A DNA stretch of 64,000 bases from JAOPZW01 sp963789015 (lineage in GTDB: Bacteria; Actinomycetota; Thermoleophilia; Solirubrobacterales; Solirubrobacteraceae). Under the pieces are notes generated by a model. The model was given only the letters and a program-made list of their open reading frames with translations, was not told the DNA's origin and did not search any database. The stretch spans positions 372,001 to 436,000 of the forward strand of contig CAWBIU010000004.1 in assembly GCA_963789015.1 (NCBI GenBank), given 5' to 3'. Positions within the stretch are counted from its first letter, which is position 1; each line of letters opens with the position of its first letter. Positions 63,956-64,000 of this stretch are shown piece by piece. A program made the translations under genes and the position numbers.

Positions 63956-64000
63956 CCCCTCTGCGCCACCTGCCGGTGGAAACACTCCGCAGCCTCGCGC

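Overview
The window is very GC-rich with dense, mostly 4-nt overlapping operons, almost no strong Shine-Dalgarno sites on many housekeeping genes, and an order thrS-infC-rpmI-rplT-(SpoU methylase)-pheS-pheT-argC-argJ-argB-argD. Together with an HDOD-LuxR fusion, a KdpF-containing potassium operon and many secreted Ala/Pro/Ser-rich proteins, this suggests an actinobacterium, most likely of the Thermoleophilia (Solirubrobacterales-type). That assignment is inference from gene order and protein style. No rRNA, tRNA, CRISPR array or intact insertion sequence was seen.

Layout. 0-7.3 kb: 3' end of a winged-helix regulator, an amidohydrolase with two small membrane proteins, a RecQ-phosphoribosyltransferase-fold helicase, a Ser/Gly-rich secreted protein and a class V aminotransferase. 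7.4-30 kb: core information processing and arginine biosynthesis (thrS with a fused DUF192 domain, infC-rpmI-rplT, SpoU methylase, pheST, argCJBD, argG, dnaE, nfo, gltX). 30-32.5 kb: an HDOD-LuxR regulator, an Rrf2 regulator whose start codon lies inside a perfect hairpin, and small proteins. 33-41.7 kb: a complete Kdp potassium locus with unusual features: kdpD is split into two genes placed at opposite ends, the ATPase order is F-A-C-B, and an array of 11-bp repeats sits before kdpF. 41.6-51.8 kb: a transglutaminase-like protein, an exported alpha/beta hydrolase, an animal-type haem peroxidase, and a signalling cluster made of a histidine kinase, a kinase-like protein without its phospho-histidine, and a nucleotide-cyclase-like/receiver/LuxR hybrid. 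51.8-56.3 kb: a poorly coding stretch with remnants of regulators (BTAD and TPR fragments) and small genes. 56.5-64 kb: a secreted protein, a stand-alone receiver, a MaoC-type hydratase, a 5'-truncated lipoxygenase-like gene, a CheB-CheR/PAS pair and a Crp-type regulator.

Two genome-wide traits stand out. First, at least eleven genes have a TANNNT -10-like hexamer ending 6-9 nt before the start codon, which implies leaderless transcripts. Second, several genes that should be intact (dnaE, kdpA twice, cheR, amidohydrolase and others) are broken by what looks like one extra base each, often in a short G or C run. This points to assembly error rather than real inactivation, so broken genes here should be read as probably intact in the organism. 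Genes with such breaks are annotated over their full reconstructed extent, and the break is described in each entry.
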